Assembly (NCBI GenBank): GCA_945860425.1
Contig: CAMAQU010000021.1
Span: 1 to 14,071 of the forward strand
Reading direction: 5' to 3'
Source of the DNA: Sphingomonas paucimobilis
GTDB taxonomy: Bacteria > Pseudomonadota > Alphaproteobacteria > Sphingomonadales > Sphingomonadaceae
DNA length: 14,071 bases
The notes under the pieces were generated by a model. That model was not told where the DNA came from and ran no database searches. It saw nothing but the letters and a program-made list of their open reading frames with translations. The position numbers were made by a program, and so were the translations under genes. Each line of letters starts with the position of its first letter. Within the stretch, counting starts at the first letter, position 1. Of this stretch, positions 13,375 through 14,071 are shown piece after piece.

Positions 13375-13848
13375 TTAGGCTGGATCAAGCAAAATGGCGC
13401 TGGCGGCCAGTATGGCGGTGAGGCTGCCCAGACCCAGAGACAATGTACGGCGCAGGCCGAGCCAACCTTTGGGCAAGGCGATGGTGCGCGCCAATTGAAG
13501 ATCCACCAGCGGGCTGAGGAGCAAGGCTAAGCTGATCACCACCAATTGCGGCCCCGGCCAAGTCCAACCAAAAATCCAAGGCAGATAAGCTGCAAAACCT
13601 ATGAGGCTGGGCATAACAGCCGCGGCATAGGCCCATTTGGGCGCGCTGGGTGTGGCGATGGCCATGCCCCACCAGACCCCGCCCAGAAAGCTGAAAATCA
13701 GCGCGGCATAGCCAAATCCTGCGGCAATTGCCGTCCAGCGCAATTCAGCGTCGGTCAGCAGCAGCACCGCCAGTAATTGCGGCAAGAGACCTGCAAGGCC
13801 GAGCCAGCGGGCGGAAGTCTCAAGATTCATGGGGTCAGGCCGTGTCAT
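13375..13848 (-). CDS. DUF3429 family membrane protein
   Basis: A 157-aa inner-membrane protein with about five hydrophobic helices: LGLAGLLPQLLAVLLLT, a long one ending FSFLGGVWWGMAIA, then YAAAVMPSLIGFAAYLPWIF, LVVISLALLLSPLVDL and LGLGSLTAILAASAILL. The FLGGVWWG motif and length match the DUF3429 family, whose function is unknown. I start it at ATG 13846-13848 because AGAGGG lies 5 nt upstream. Another ATG (13861-13863) overlaps the TGA of the DUF2256 gene as ATGA and would add five residues by translational coupling; a longer open frame reaches 13905 but runs inside the DUF2256 gene. The two genes form one minus-strand unit. Confidence 0.85.
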   Translation of the reverse strand: MTRPDPMNLETSARWLGLAGLLPQLLAVLLLTDAELRWTAIAAGFGYAALIFSFLGGVWWGMAIATPSAPKWAYAAAVMPSLIGFAAYLPWIFGWTWPGPQLVVISLALLLSPLVDLQLARTIALPKGWLGLRRTLSLGLGSLTAILAASAILLDPA

Positions 13849-13859
13849 TTCATCCCTCT

Positions 13860-14015
13860 TCATGCTGCGGCCCGGCCCGGCTTGCTGCGGCAGCGATCTG
13901 AACAATAAATGACATTATCCCAATCTCTTGCCCATTTCTTCCGCCAAGCAAAGGGCCGGGCGCAGGCGGGGCACATCTTGGTCGGAAGATCTGATTTCTG
14001 TCGCATTTTAGGCAT
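13860..14015 (-). CDS. DUF2256 family small zinc-ribbon-like protein
   Basis: A 51-aa basic protein starting at ATG 14013-14015 with GGGAG about 7 nt upstream, ending TGA at 13860-13862. The motif order KMCPACARPFAWRKKWARDW then VIYCSDRCR is the DUF2256 signature. Cysteines at 15, 18, 38 and 42 (CX2C-X19-CX3C) probably bind zinc. Biochemical function is unknown. From memory, DUF2256 genes often lie beside cryptochrome/photolyase genes, so such a gene may sit beyond 14071. The start is preceded by an in-frame-open stretch in another frame ending TAATG, which may be the tail of the upstream gene. Its stop overlaps or nearly touches the DUF3429 start. Family assignment is strong despite the length. 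Confidence 0.88.
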   Translation of the reverse strand: MPKMRQKSDLPTKMCPACARPFAWRKKWARDWDNVIYCSDRCRSKPGRAAA

Positions 14016-14071
14016 TATGCCGCTCCCGATGCCCCTAATAGGCCGAAGCGGGACACTGCTTTGGCAGACCT

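Noticed and set aside
14015..14071. A possible C-terminal tail of another minus-strand gene (18 residues ending GLLGASGAA, then TAA overlapping the DUF2256 ATG).
   Set aside because: Too short to assign; a second frame in the same stretch also ends in a stop, so the real frame cannot be decided.

Overview
The window is an ordinary chromosomal stretch of roughly 60% G+C from an alphaproteobacterium, most probably Sphingomonadales. Three things point there: a 530-residue AceA of the Pseudomonas/Sphingomonas type, a short-chain-acyl-CoA-type regulator facing it, and a DUF2256/DUF3429 pair. The genus cannot be fixed from this sequence. No insertion sequence, phage gene, integrase or CRISPR array is visible.

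Layout, left to right. (1) 1-286, minus: the 5' part of an exported PepSY-like protein, cut by the window edge. A compact divergent promoter region separates it from (2) uup, an ABC-F ATPase (plus). (3) uup meets, tail to tail with a 4-bp overlap, a minus-strand pair: an XRE/DUF2083 regulator (scfR/ramB-like) followed by a DUF815 P-loop ATPase. (4) The regulator diverges from aceA (isocitrate lyase, glyoxylate shunt), which is followed by an unrecognised 52-aa ORF. The 175-bp regulator/aceA gap holds a 7-bp inverted repeat and a 9-bp box repeated 52 bp apart. (5) A hairpin-rich gap with a good intrinsic terminator leads to a short-form CinA/MoaB-like protein (plus). This converges with a Tet-family MFS exporter (minus). 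(6) tRNA-Gly(CCC), minus, lies back to back with the plus-strand translation operon rpmI-rplT-pheS-pheT. (7) Downstream of pheT is a repeat-rich gap, then tRNA-Gly(TCC), minus. (8) The right edge holds a minus-strand DUF2256-DUF3429 pair; the 51-aa DUF2256 gene is easily missed.

How the genes work together. The regulator and aceA look like a local acetate/fatty-acid carbon switch. rpmI-rplT-pheS-pheT supplies two 50S ribosomal proteins and both subunits of phenylalanyl-tRNA synthetase, with a strong hairpin between rplT and pheS that could set the ratio of the two halves. The two tRNA-Gly genes are 71/74 identical and flank that operon in the same orientation.

Nothing here is clearly a new defence or biosynthetic system. 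The most useful leads are the scfR/aceA operator region, the rplT-pheS hairpin, the 52-aa ORF after aceA, the tRNA-Gly pair, and the nested repeats after pheT.
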